This document shows, piece by piece, positions 1-10,799 of a stretch of 64,000 nucleotides of DNA. Location: positions 14,387,001 through 14,451,000 of the forward strand of contig NW_024466512.1 of NCBI RefSeq assembly GCF_017591425.1, in the 5' to 3' direction. The stretch comes from Ochotona curzoniae (Eukaryota > Chordata > Mammalia > Lagomorpha > Ochotonidae). A model generated the notes under the pieces. That model had not been told where the DNA came from and made no database searches. It saw only the letters and a program-made list of their open reading frames with translations. Made by a program: the position numbers and the translations under genes. How positions within the stretch are numbered: position 1 is the first letter of the stretch; every line of letters begins with the position of its first letter.

Positions 1-870
1 TGAAATTTTCATTTGGATTGCATTAAAGTTATATGTTAATTTGGTGGCAACATATATTGAATCTTCTATACAAAAATATATTATATCACACTCACATTTA
101 AATATGAATTGTTTGATTTCTCTCAAGAATGCTTTTCATTGTTATGTATAAATTTTTAGGCATATTCTTAATTTTATAACTATTACTGATATATTTTCTT
201 CTGGTTTTTTTTGTAAATATTGCCAGAGAATAAACGTTTCATTAGATTTTAAGAAATGAGCTTCTGTTTAAACCATCAATTTGGTCTTAATTTTTTCCTC
301 CAACTTCATTTTGGATCAATTCTTTTGTAACTTCTTGAAATTAATATCGACATTCCCAGCCTTTCTTTGTTAATGTGGGATTTAGGCCAATACTTTTCTC
401 TCATGAGAGGTTTTTTTTTTTTTTTTTTACCATTCTTCAAAGCATGGTGCGTAATGCTTTCATTTCCATCTAGTTTGAAATATTTTGTTTGATTTCTCCC
501 TCGGTTGATGGGTCGTTTAGAATGTGCTGCTTCATTTCCTAGCAACTGTAAATTCTTTTTTGTGATGATCTGGCTTAGCAATACGCTGAATGAAATTTTT
601 AAAATTTAAAATACATTGATATTTGCTTTATGTGTCTGCTTCCATGCAATCTCACCCAATGTGCAGTTAGTAGAGATCTGCTTTTCCAGCACAATGCTTC
701 GGGTTATGTCGGATCTAGCCCTTCTCTATGCATTTTGACCTACTTGTTCTGTCAGTGGAAGAACTTTATCCTTGGAGTTATCTCATTACATTTTGCTTAT
801 TTCTTTTCCCTTTTTCCTGCAAATTTCCTGTCAAATTTTCATTTGCTCTTTAGATTTACATCAAGTGAAC
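1..870 (-). mobile_element. Ancient L1 (L1M) ORF2 fragment, antisense
   Basis: Read on the minus strand this is decayed reverse-transcriptase ORF (ORF2) sequence of an old L1. The plus strand shows remembered antisense ORF2 landmarks in order: 'gattgcatt' near 18, 'tttgatttctctcaagaatg' near 113, 'tttaggcatattctta' near 157, 'cttcttgaaatt' near 331, 'attcttcaaagcatgg' near 431, 'tttagaatgtgctgcttc' near 516 and 'ctacttgttctgtca' near 740. A deletion relative to a full L1 probably lies near 240-290. A 91-codon minus-strand frame (306-581) still reads as L1-like protein around the HALKNG and ISRSYKRI residues, but it has no start context and is interrupted by a poly-T tract at 411-428. It is a dead fragment. 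The exact L1M subfamily cannot be fixed by eye. Confidence 0.75.
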
Positions 871-954
871 AAAGTTACAACACATGCAAAGAGTTCTCCA
901 TGTTTAACTTCTTGCTTTAGTATCATGACTAGTTTATAGTCCAGTGTATTTCTT

Positions 955-1550
955 CTGTGGTACAGTCATGGATTCCAATAGATACACGTTGTTATGTACA
1001 GATGTTACTTCACAGAATTCCATCACCATGCCAATCTCCTAAGCCTATGGATCTCTTCCCTCCCTCAGAATGGTGAAAATCACTGATTATTTCATGTCTT
1101 TTGCCATTTACAGAATATCATATAATTGGAACTACAAAGAGAAGCTTTTTCATACTGACTTCTTTTCCATAGAAAATGCATTCCCTCTTGCCTTTTGGTA
1201 GCCTGATAACACTTCATGTTGCTACTGAGTGGTATCTTCCTGTATGGCTGTAACACAGTTTATCCAGTCACCCCGGTGAAGGGAACCTGTTCCTTTGCAG
1301 TCTGAGACAATTATGAGCAAAGCTAATATTCATGCACAAGTTCTTGTGAGATTGTAAGTTTGCAATTTCTTTGGGTAATTACCTAGTAATACAATTAACG
1401 GATTTTATAGAGAGACTAGGATGCTTTTTAAAAAGTACAAAACTATCTTTCAAAATGGCTATATTATTTTTCGTTCCTACCAGAGATAAATGCAAGTTGC
1501 TATTGTTCTATATCCTCACAGGATATAGATTTGGTGATGTTTGTGCTTTG
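955..1550 (-). mobile_element. Ancient L1 (L1M) 3' portion, antisense
   Basis: The plus strand follows the familiar antisense L1M 3' region: 'atatcataTAATtggaac' near 1117, 'gttgctactgagtggtatc' near 1219, 'tatggctgtaacacagttta' near 1243, 'caattatgagcaaagct' near 1308, 'attcatgcacaagttcttg' near 1328 and 'tttgggtaattacctag' near 1370. The segment lies to the right of antisense ORF2 sequence at 1-870, which is the wrong order for one antisense L1. It is therefore a separate insertion or a rearranged piece. Confidence 0.75.
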
Positions 1551-1554
1551 AAAC

Positions 1555-1662
1555 TTAGCAAGAAGCTGGCTCTAAAGCAGAGTTGACCACGACTCAAATC
1601 AGCACCCTGGTATGGGATGCAGGGGCCTCAAGTGACACCTCAACTTGTGTCACCCTAAACAG
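1555..1662 (-). mobile_element. Old CSINE, 5' fragment
   Basis: The block from 'ttagcaagaagctgg' through 'ctggtatgggatgcagg' to 'tgtgtcacc' is the reverse complement of the tRNA-like head of the lagomorph C-repeat SINE. Only the head half is present, it is strongly diverged, and no A-rich tail or target-site duplication is visible. Confidence 0.65.
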
Positions 1663-1789
1663 TGTAAGGTGGGTCTCTAGTAAATAGCATGTAGTTAGGT
1701 TCCATCTTATCGATGTGATATTCTTTCTTTTGTATATATGGCCTATGTATTTAATGTACCTATACACTATTGTCATACATTAGAGCATA

Positions 1790-2515
1790 TCCTTAACATA
1801 TTACACAGACATAATTATTAGTATATTTGAATTTATACTTTCAATCTTTTATTTTCTGTTTCTCTCTTTTCCTCCATTATTTGGGATTAATCTATGCCTT
1901 GTTTCATAATTCCATTTCTCCAATGTATTAGCTTCTTAGGTAAGCATTCTTTCCTTGTTTTTCACTGGATAATCCAGCGATTCACTTCATATCTGTCTTT
2001 GCATTGTAATAGAATGTAATAGAGTATTACATTCTAGAATACTCTATTACATTCTTATTTTTCACTCTATTCTTGTTTTTCATTCTATTCTTGTTTTTAT
2101 ATTCCATTCTATTACAATGCATATACCTCTTTCTAGACAATGACAGATTTTTTTTTTATCTTTGTTCCCTGCTCTCTTGTGTTATAGTTAAGACCCATTG
2201 CTGCCCCTCTCTCTATCATCTGTTTATTATTGGTCATCTTCTGGCTACTTATCTGCACATGTATCTACCATATATCATTGTTTGCTAGTTACTCTCCTAG
2301 CAGCTTTTAGGAAGGTAGAAATAAATTTTTGTTTTCATTTGTTGAGGCACTTTTACTAGATATCAAATTCTAGATGGGTAGTTATCACCGACTACCACTT
2401 TGGAATTGTTCTGTTCTTTCTGGCTTCCATTATTTCTCTTGTGTTACCAGTTGTCACTTTCATTGTTGATCTTTGAAGGTCATTTTTTTATCTTACTGAT
2501 TTTAATATTTTCATT
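1790..2515 (-). mobile_element. Ancient L1M fragment, antisense (third block)
   Basis: The T-rich plus strand resembles another antisense L1M stretch: 'tttctctcttttcctcc' near 1859, 'cttctggcttcc'-like text at 2420-2432, 'ccattatttctcttgtg' near 2427 and 'gttgatctttgaaggtca' near 2464. The match is loose, and the segment 2000-2121 has been reshaped into nested inverted repeats. Family assignment is moderate and orientation is reasonably sure. Confidence 0.5.
2000..2121. repeat. Nested perfect inverted repeats (cruciform-prone)
   Basis: An outer pair of 17-bp arms (2000-2016 'tgcattgtaatagaatg' and 2105-2121, its exact reverse complement) encloses an inner pair of 18-bp perfect arms (2011-2028 and 2038-2055) with a 9-base loop at 2029-2037. 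The outer and inner left arms overlap by 6 bases. A roughly 20-bp near-tandem motif, 'attctattcttgttttt', fills 2065-2100. All of it is AT-rich. Confidence 0.9.
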
Positions 2516-5209
2516 TATTTGAAAATACACATCCCCTCTTCTTGGCAGACAACAGGAGTAGAGAGCCATCACTTTGACTGCACCTGGGCCTTTACCCTGA
2601 GAAGCACATTTCCAAATGTGGTGAGGTTAATGAGTCTGCGATTCATCCCTACTCTGTGTGAAATGTCCTCAAGGGTCCTACCTGGAGACCTCCAGTGCTT
2701 TCCAGGAGCCATCATCCTTAAAGCCCCAAAGTTCAACTTTAAATCTACTCTGTAAGTGTCAGGCTGCTAAAAGTACCACTTAGCTTTCCTGCCACATTCT
2801 GCTGTGTTCCTGGAATATATTTTCTTTCTTTCTCCAGTCTAAGCAATGACAATATCCTCAGAGCAAACACAGGCTTTCTTACACATCCTTTATCTCTATA
2901 ATCTTACACTCCTGAGTTTGTGTAACCCAAGAACTAACCAAACTATATTTAATATTGTCATTCAGCAAAGCAGATGCTCAGAATACATAATTAATAGGGT
3001 ATACAATCCTTCCGTGTTGTTTGTATCATCTGGTGAAAGCAGAATTGCCCTAGGGGCCTGGATAACCTTGTCCTTTGTATTCATATAACCTGTGTATGAC
3101 CTAACACATACTCTGTAAACTTGAATGTCTCTGCAGTGGGGTGGGGCAGGGCAGAAAGATGAGCAGCCACACCCTGAGAGGGATGTTCTCCTAAGAGAAG
3201 CAGTGATGCAAAAACAACCCCAAGGTTATCAAAGATTCCTGAAGCTCCACGTGCTCTAGTTGTCTGTGCTTGCCAGACAGCCTGGAGTGGAATTCAGCCA
3301 TTTCTGAAACCTTATGGGTTTTTTTTTTCTTCACATGGGTTTTTTCAATCTCACACTTGAGTCTCCTGGTCTCCCAGGTTCCATGTAGTAGTGAGCAAAT
3401 TACTCAGAATAGTCTAAAGAGGGAGCAGGGTAGTGGTTCATGTGAAACAACAGAAATATCTGAATTAAAGGTATTAATCAACTATGTAAATCAGCCATGC
3501 CCAGGGCAGAAAAGTAATCAAATAGCCTACAAAAGGAAACTTAATAAATCTTGCCTCTCTTCTATTACGTTTGGGTAAGTTTCCTAAGAGTCCAGTTCTT
3601 GTGTGGACACTGAGAATTTGTACCTTCAGGCATTCAGGTAGCTTTCACAGCAATGTACCTGGGACCTCATAGCATTCCTTGTGCCAGAAAGGGGAGAGCC
3701 ATTTGCATCTATGTCTCCAACATGAGATATTAAATATGTATCTGATCAAGACAGCAGGCACGGATATGAAGCACCTGTGGGGGAAATTTGGTTGAAATTA
3801 CAGCCATTATAGATGCTTTCTCTCTGAAGTGGCCTTGGGTCTGAAATTCACATAAGGGTATTGGTTGGATAAAGGAGCCAGAAGAATGGGTCAGCCTTAC
3901 CATGTCTCGCCTAAACTATTGACAGCCAATGTCAGGTTTGGTCACTGGAGACTGGACTCTTCTGCTCATGGGATTTAATTCCTATCATGCATCAGTGACC
4001 ATGAAAACACTCATATCAAGTGCTCTACATACTGGTCTGCCCAAGATAGTCCTAATTCATTTCCAAAGTTCCAGTCTAATTGTTACCAGCACCTCTTTTG
4101 TTCTTAAAAGCTATTCATTATTTGCAACCATCAAAGTGAAGGTCTTCCAAACCATTCATGTTTCAGGTGAGCCAGGCACTCGGACACTTATTATATCAGG
4201 CCCATTAGCCCTGAAAGTCTCCCGACCCAGCCCAGATACATGTCCACTGATAAGGGCATTGTCCCCTCTGTAATGACATATAGGGCAAGGTTATCAATGA
4301 TGAGCACAGCAGGTTCCAAAGGCAAACAGGGTCCCCACACGAGTGAGTCTGTTGAATGTTTCTCAGTGAGAATGGAAACAGCTTCTCCAGTTTCCACAAG
4401 CGATTGGCAGGTGAGAAAGAGTCTTGAATCCAAGACCCCTTGCTTTCTGGAGGACTCAAACGCAAGCATGGTTCTGTGTCCCAAATGTCTGCCTCAAGTG
4501 CAGTCTGAACTGGCTCTGCTTTGGATTCCAGGGGTAGTTCAAGAATCCAGGTGTAGGCATCATCTTTCCAGAAGAGTGTGGGATTCAAATTCCAGCAATT
4601 TCAAGCATGTGTTATTTCCTCTTTGCCACACTCCTCTTTGTGCACTGCCTGGGAGCTATGGCCTACATATTCAAGAAACCCACCGTTCCCAGATTATTGA
4701 AGCAGGAAAGGGGGAAATTGATGAATGACCCATTAATTCTAAAAGTTTCTAATGTCTATGGCCCCATTATTTCTTTCTACTCACATTTCCTTGTCTACCA
4801 AAACATTTAGTTCCCCTAATTTCTTAGGAGAAAAGAAGTCATTCCATTTGTCATGAAATAGAGGGACCAGGAAAACAGTAGCAATACCGGGTTTACAGGG
4901 AAAGGTATGAGAAGGCCTGCCCGAGTACCTAGTATGCTGCAGGGGCCAGTCACACCCTAGATCCTGCCAGGGAAATTTCCCAGCCTGACCCATTGGCACC
5001 TTACAGTCCAGTTTCCCAGCACCTCATTTTGGAGGAGACAGTAGCACCAGATACTGTGTCCATAATGGCCTTGAAAGGAGGAAGAGCTGGCCAGAATTCT
5101 TCAAGCAGGTAAAGGATTATTACACGATCCAGAACCAGGATTTACTGCTCATCTTCTGCTTGGAACCTCCTAGCAGTGGGAGGAACTGCACCCCTAATAT
5201 TGTGATGGC
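2516..5209. other. Unassigned non-coding stretch with the longest ORF of the window
   Basis: I recognise no repeat family or exon here. The longest open frame of the window (4240-4728 plus, 162 codons) is overlapped by antisense frames at 4205-4588 and 4191-4484. None has a recognisable domain, signal or splice context. The slightly higher GC at 4200-4600 could mark an old, unrecognised retroelement. Confidence 0.4.
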
Positions 5210-5290
5210 AGAACCATGTGCCAGGTACCATTCTAAGTAGGCCCCTGCTTCATCTCATAGCAACTATGCAATGACTGTCTCAACAGGCTC
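5210..5290 (-). mobile_element. Possible MIR fragment
   Basis: 'aaccatgtgccaggtacc', 'attctaag' and 'atctcatagcaactatgcaa' follow the antisense MIR pattern (last part of the core). It is short and diverged. Confidence 0.35.
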
Positions 5291-5634
5291 TGACTCCCCA
5301 AATGCATGTCCACATCTAGCCCTAAAGTTGTTAGCTAGCTAGCAGTGAATGGGTTAACGTGAATGGCTATTGGTCAGGGTAGAACCTGGATCCAGTTAGG
5401 TGTAAGAAGGTGGGACCTTTGGGAATTAATGAGATGGCTTGTGTTTTTTTTGGATGAGCTCCAGGACCCACGTGTGATGGTTTTACACAGTAGGCATGGG
5501 GACGTGCAGGAGGAGGATGCAGTCTCCCTGCCTTCTAGCTCAACATAGATTATCCCCCCACATCCTCTACAATGCCAGATGCCTGAACATCAGAGACACA
5601 TGCTCTTGGGTTGTGTGAGCCTCCTAACTTTAAG

Positions 5635-5820
5635 CCCAAATAAAATCCTGGATTTGGCCTGAACTTGCCTCAGTTGCTGCAGAAATTCTGAGGGGTGAGC
5701 CAGCAGATGGACCGTTCTCTTTCTGCACCACCCCCAAGCCACCCCCTTGTCTCCCTCTGTCTTCCCACAACCGCCCCTACCTTTCACATACATAAAACAA
5801 AAATACATTTTGAAAAAGAT
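5635..5820 (+). mobile_element. Old CSINE, 3' half
   Basis: 'ggtgagccagcagatgg' (near 5694) followed by a CT-rich stretch and 'cctttcacatacataaaac' is the 3' body and tail of an old C-repeat SINE. The head is missing or too diverged to see. A 158-codon minus-strand frame (5590-6066) crosses it and is not credible as a gene. Confidence 0.6.
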
Positions 5821-6044
5821 GAAATGAACCTGAAAGGAAGTAGTGAGGTAAAACATAAAAGGAGAACTAGATAAACAGGGAAGGAGTGTCCTCAGATCTG
5901 ATCTGTTCACAGCTGTGTATCCCAGGCAAATGTCTACCACCCCAAAGTCTCTGGGCCATCCGCCACAAACCGTGGGGAAACAAAATCTACCCACAGAGTT
6001 CCTATGATCTGGAAAGCAATGGCTCACCACGCTGGCTTTGGGGA

Positions 6045-6175
6045 AGATCAAGCATTCATTCCACAAATGTGTAACAAACTCACAATGTGCTGGGCAGCCT
6101 CCATTTTTGCCCTTTCACAGTGAGGTTGAGTAGGAAATTCCACTAAGAGCAGTGAGCAAAACAAAATCACGCAAT
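6045..6175 (-). mobile_element. L2 3'-end fragment, antisense
   Basis: 'cattcattccacaaatgtg', 'caatgtgctgggcag' and 'cagtgagcaaaacaaaatca' follow the antisense L2 3' end (cattcaacaaatatttattgag… ccaggcactg… gtgaacaaaac). Confidence 0.5.
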
Positions 6176-6365
6176 TTCTATTTATGGAGGGCTCACCCAA
6201 GGCCAAGTGCATAATCTCATTTTATCCTACGTGAAGATTATTTATCATTATTCCCATTTTGCTGATGAGAACACTGGGAATTAGAGGAACAAGGAAATTA
6301 CATAAGGTTATGGCATCTGTGAAAGGCAAAGCCAGGACTCAAATCCATATCCGTGTGCAACAGAA
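6176..6365 (-). mobile_element. MIR SINE, antisense
   Basis: Landmarks in order: 'aatctcattttatcc' near 6211, 'attattcccattttgctgat' near 6248, 'gagaacactgggaattagag' near 6267 and 'ccaggactcaaatccat' near 6331. The last is the reverse complement of the MIR tRNA-like B-box region, which fixes the orientation. Confidence 0.8.
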
Positions 6366-7268
6366 GTCACTGGTAGGTAGCAGCAGGACAGATCTTAGCG
6401 GCGACAGAACTGCAATCAGACGCTGAGAAAGACAACACAACAGCACTCTGTGAATTGTGAATTATAAGGGAAAGGGAAACATATTGATACTATTCCTATT
6501 ACATCCTTTGCTTTTATTTAGTTAGTTGGTCGAGAGGAGGAGGTGCTGGGGTCCGTGCAGTAGGTATGGATGGCACGAAGGTGTGAAAAGAGCAGCTCCT
6601 CTGCTTGGCAGGGCCCGGGGGAGCTTCCAGCTGTTTGGCAGGGCCCAGCTTATTTCTCTCTGACCACCCTGATGCTGTTTCACCCCCTGGCTGCATGGAT
6701 ACTCAAGCACCCCACTAAGAATTCTGTAATCTATTGAGGCATTGTTTGCCACTGATGTGAGCTTGAAAGTTAATGTCACTGATAATGTCTTGGTGAGTGG
6801 GCCTTTGGCAATTTACAAACAGGAGCACAATTAAGCCCATGCCATTTCTGGACACCTTATTGTGTACCTACCCATTGCCCTGAAATCGGGCCCAGACATA
6901 TACCATGTCTTCTGGGAAATGGCTTAATAAGAATTTTACAAAGTAATGGAAGTGATGGGAGTGAGAGCTGAAACTGCTATGGCAATAAATGTAGCTATTG
7001 TTATCTCAAAGGCTAGCTTGTCTTTGCAATTTTTAGGAGTGTAGGAAATGTAATTGTTTTAGCTGCTTTTATAATTTTTAGCTAGAGGAATTAAGGATGT
7101 TTTATTAACAGAAAAATGCTTTTGATTATTGCTTTATTGTTTATGGGGTTGTAGGAGTCTATAGTTGTATGGGGGGATTTAGCATTTGAAGTTTCTGTTT
7201 TAAATTTTAGGTTTTTCCCTCATAACCTATTTTCCCATTAAGTGATGGGAAAGTTGTAGAAGCAGAAA
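6366..7268. other. Unassigned stretch with a local GC-rich duplication
   Basis: I see no gene. At 6598-6652 the motif 'ctgcttggcagggccc' recurs about 33 bases later as 'ctgtttggcagggccc', in an isolated GC-rich patch. The 6980-7250 segment is AT-rich with several ATTA/TAAT cores and could be regulatory, but nothing here proves it. Confidence 0.35.
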
Positions 7269-7663
7269 TGTGGTGGGAAAGTACCACTAATTAGCAGGTA
7301 ATCGCATGTGCTTTGGCCTTGGAGTCCTGACTGTTGCTCCATGGCTGCTGTTGTAGAATAAACAATAGCTTGCTTTGAAGAATAATACAGTATTTCGCAA
7401 AATTATCTTTAGGGGCACCTGCTTAGCCTTGAAGTGCAGACGGAGTGACCAAATATCTGTACATGCCCCCTTAATTTTGAAAAGAAAAAAAATAAAATCG
7501 TTGCTTATGCAAAAGCTTGAGAAAGGTATTGAGTAAATAAAAGGACAGCTTTTTCTTGAGCTGGTGTGAGAGCACACCAAGGGACAGTGTCTGTGTCTTT
7601 CTTTATCGCCGACTCCATGCACCCTTCCCGAGCTCCGAACTCGGCTGGAGCTGGACTCCGGCA
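7269..7663 (+). mobile_element. Possible retroviral (ERV) solo LTR
   Basis: The segment has a U3-R-U5-like arrangement ending in 'ccggca'. An AATAAA signal (7536-7541) lies about 20 bases before a perfect 7-bp stem-loop (7562-7568 / 7573-7579, loop agag). A CpG-bearing, pyrimidine-rich 'tttctttatcgccgactcc' stretch follows, then 'acccttcccgagctccgaac'. This resembles the R-U5 of class II endogenous retroviruses. The left edge is a guess at 'tgtggtgggaaag', since no clean target-site duplication was found. No primer-binding site or internal region follows, so at most it is a solo or truncated LTR with no coding capacity. Confidence 0.45.
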
Positions 7664-7908
7664 AGGAGGAAATGCCAACATCTGTTGGTTAAGCTGGCCA
7701 AATGCCTGTAAGAGCCATGGCTGAGCTAGACCGAGGAAGCTCAGAGACAGCAATGCAGTCCAGGACTCCCACATGGAGAACAGAAACCCAATGACTTGAG
7801 CTATACTTCTGCCTCCCAGGATATATATTTATCAGGAATCAAGATCAGGAACCAGGAATTGAACCCAGGTACACAGGCCTCTTAACCAAAAACTTGTCAC
7901 CTACTGTG
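7664..7908 (-). mobile_element. Old CSINE, antisense
   Basis: 'catctgttggttaagctgg', 'catggctgagctagaccga', 'cttctgcctcccagg', 'tttatcaggaatcaa' and 'aattgaacccaggtacac' follow the reverse complement of an old C-repeat SINE from its 3' body to its tRNA-like head. The 3' tail is missing where the LTR-like segment abuts. Confidence 0.65.
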
Positions 7909-8793
7909 TTACTTTGAGCTCAAATTTTCCTCAGGAGACATGGACTTCTCTCACGCTCTCACACAAGTGTGTGGAAGACTGCTTTGGTTTAGAAATTTAC
8001 AATTGGAGGTGAGGAGTCTTTGTGTGCTCACTCGGTGGGATTTTATCTTTTAGAGGTCTGTGAGCAGCTAGAGGAGGATTTGATCTTATGCAGCTCAACA
8101 CATAAGGTTAGGATATAGAATAGAACTGACCCATCCCTAGAGTAAAGCTCTGACTTCCTTGTGAGTTTTGCTATATGTAGATCGCACCCTAGAAAATCTT
8201 GTTCAACTGCAGCTTCTGAGTCAGTAAATCTATGGTGGAGCCTGCACCACGGCTTCATTTTCAATAAGACCCCCTGATCTGTACTGCTGGCTCTCAGGCA
8301 TGAAAGCCCTCAAAGCCCATTGGTATGGAGAGCCTTGGCCCACACTTCCATATAGAAGGTCATGCTCCAACCTGAGATGAGCCCTGGGTGAAGGTGGACA
8401 GGATCCTCAGCAACATGCCAGACTAGAGCCACAGCACAGTGGCTTGTGCACCCAGAGGAAGAGGAGGGTGGGAGGGCTGCCAGGCTCTGGATTGCCGCCA
8501 ACAATCAACAGGGAAAGAAGCTACTCAGAGCAGTCATTACCATTTACAAGTCACTGCAGTAGCCCTCCCTGGGCACTCCAGGGTGTATTAAAGTAGCTGT
8601 TGTTGGGGCTAATGAAAAAGCATGCCTGACCTGCAGTTAAACAGCACTTACTTAGGGAGCAGCAGCTTATTTGAAGATGGGCGATCTCCTGCACTTGGTG
8701 GTAGCCTCGTTTGCTTGGTTATTTGTTTTTGCATCTCTGCCTGGGTACCCAGCTAGTTCACAGTGAGCAGATAAGGGGTATAGTGTCTCCACT
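7909..8793. other. Unassigned non-coding stretch
   Basis: No gene, RNA or named repeat was recognised. The short frames at 8043-8264 and 8310-8504 (minus) look random. Confidence 0.4.
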
Positions 8794-9597
8794 TGTATTA
8801 GGGTATTTTGTTGTTGTTACTATAATAAAATACTCAAGGGAAACTGATTTATGAATCAAGGAGATTATTTAGCTCACAGTTTGGAGGCTGAAAGTGCAAG
8901 GTAAGGCAGCCTCATGTTTCTGCCTCTAATGAGGGCCTTGATATGGTGATTGGCATCACACTGGTTGGAGCACACGCAAGACAGAGATCATATGGCTGAA
9001 AAGGAAGACACAGGGACAGGCTCAAGCTTTTGCAACAACTTCTTTCAAGAGAACTGACTCGGGCCCAGTGCGATAGTGTAGTGGTTAAAGTCATCACCTT
9101 GTAAAACTCATGTTAAACTCATGTAAAACCTTGTTAAACTCATCCCATATGGGTGCCATTTCTAATCCCAGTGACCCCACTTCCCATCCAGCTCCCTGCT
9201 TGTGGCCCGGGAAAGCAGTCGAGGATGGCCCAAAGCCTTGGGATCCTGCACCCGTGTGGGAGACCTGGAAAAGTTCCTGGCTCCTGGCTCTGGATTGGCT
9301 CAGCTCCAGCCGTTGTGGTCACTTGGGGAGTGAACCATCAGATGGAAGATCTTCCTCTCTGACTCTCCTCATCTCTGTATATCCGCCTTTCCATGAAAAA
9401 TAAAATAAAATCTTTAAGAGAGAGAGAATTGACTCAGGGACCCAGAGTAACTTCCAATCCCTTCTAAAAGCATGTCCTCAGTGACCCACAGACCTCCCAT
9501 TAGACCCTGCTGCTTAAGGATCCCATCACCTTTCACACTGGGGACCAAGTTACAACACACAGGCACTTGAGGGACAAACCACACGCAGGCCACAGCA
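8794..9597 (-). mobile_element. MaLR-type LTR (ERVL-MaLR, MLT1/MST-like), antisense, split by a CSINE
   Basis: The left part starts 'tgtattagggtatttt', then 'agctcacagtttggagg' (8872) and 'gagggccttgatatgg' (8931). The right part runs 'atcacctttcacactgggg' (9525) to 'gggacaaaccacacgcagg' (9571) and 'ccacagca'. These are the reverse complement of a MaLR LTR, whose sense strand starts with a TG… gtgtcccc-like segment and ends '…actaataca'. The two parts are separated by the CSINE at 9061-9422, which duplicated about 13 bp of LTR sequence. Without the SINE the LTR is about 430 bp. No internal retroviral region is attached. Confidence 0.65.
9061..9422 (+). mobile_element. CSINE inserted in a MaLR LTR, with target-site duplication
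   Basis: This copy is complete from 'gggcccagtgcgatagtg' to the A-rich tail 'gaaaaataaaataaaatct'. Flanking direct repeats 'agagaactgactc' (9048-9060) and 'agagaattgactc' (9423-9435) differ at one base. Between the A box (9074-9084 region) and the B box, an insertion of about 35-40 bp is made of three imperfect copies of 'taaactcat' (9099-9144), so the spacing between the internal polymerase III boxes is enlarged. Head and tail belong to the 'ggttaa… / cgcctttcc' subfamily. Confidence 0.92.
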
Positions 9598-10799
9598 CAT
9601 CCATTTCTCATATTCATCATTAGTGTTTACTCCTACCGGACAGGGGCAGAGCTTGCTATACATCTAATCAGGTCAGCATGACATGGCCCAAATTTAACTC
9701 CAAGTCCCTGAATCAGATTATATTCTGGGGATAGATTGTTGAAGGATGGGAGAAGGGCATGTGCGAACTATGTAAAATTGTATAATAACTACATTTCATC
9801 AGATTCTCAAAGGTACCTATTACTCTCCCAAAAAGTAACAGGTCCCTGGCTAAATTGTTCAATGAAGGAAGGGCCCTGAAGCAGGGATGTTCAGTTCTTC
9901 TGAGTGAGAGGGACCAGTTTTAATGTTGCATTTTTCCAATCATCCCTTCAAGAGATAGTTGCTATCATCTTAGGTCCCTTGATTTAAAGAAAAACTTGAT
10001 GATGAGGAGCATTCTGAATCCAGGCTTGCTTTCAGGCAAACGTGTAGCTTACCCATTATACCAGCATGTAGTGACACGGTGTACAGCAGCAGGTATACCA
10101 GATCAATAACGGCTTCTGTAAGTTTATAGATTGCTTGATGTACAAGCAGATTTGAGAGCCCCTTTTCAGGAACCCAGAAGGAGAAGACAGAAACAGTTTT
10201 GTAAAATGAAATTCCACAGAGCTCTTCAGACCTTCCTCTGAGACCCAGCAATGGGCGACAGTGGAATGGCCATGGAGGACGCACTGTCGTCGCCAGGCTG
10301 GCCCAGCAAGGCCTCATGGTTTTAATAGATGCCATACAAGTGCTGCTGACAGGAAGCAAAAAGAGGGGACCCGCCAGGGATCAGATTAGGCACAAAGCAA
10401 CAGCTCTGTCTGGGAAGCCTCCCAGCCTCTCTGTGTCAGGCCATGCTGCAAACAGACCATCTTGGGAAATGCCTGCGGGAGCAGCAGGGGCCAGATACAC
10501 AGGTCCAGTAAGAACTGGACAGATAGTTTGCCAGAATCCCGGTAAACCAGTGTTGGCTCTAGCCCTTAGTCCCAGAATGGCTTAAAACATGAGATGCTCC
10601 TTAAAGTACAAACACTTTCCAGCTTCCATGCTGGCGAATGATACTGGAGTCTACCTTTTTAACGGTTTTATGTCTTTCAATACCCTACTGAAAAATACTA
10701 TTCATTTCCCATTCTGCTACATTCTTCTCATTTTCCCTACAACTGTTATAAAATCCAGAGTGCTAGCACTAATTTAACAGTCCTATTTCTCTTTAGAAG
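9598..10799. other. Unassigned non-coding stretch
   Basis: No repeat or gene was recognised. The minus-strand frame 9970-10359 (129 codons) has no recognisable domain and no supporting context. Confidence 0.4.

Noticed and set aside
306..581. 91-codon frame as a host gene
   Set aside because: It reads as decayed L1 ORF2 protein, so it belongs to the L1 fragment.
4240..4728. 162-codon plus-strand open frame as a gene
   Set aside because: No recognisable domain, no splice or promoter context, and overlapping frames on the other strand. Expected by chance over 64 kb with locally higher GC.
5590..6066. 158-codon minus-strand frame
   Set aside because: It crosses an old CSINE and low-complexity pyrimidine-rich DNA and has no domain.
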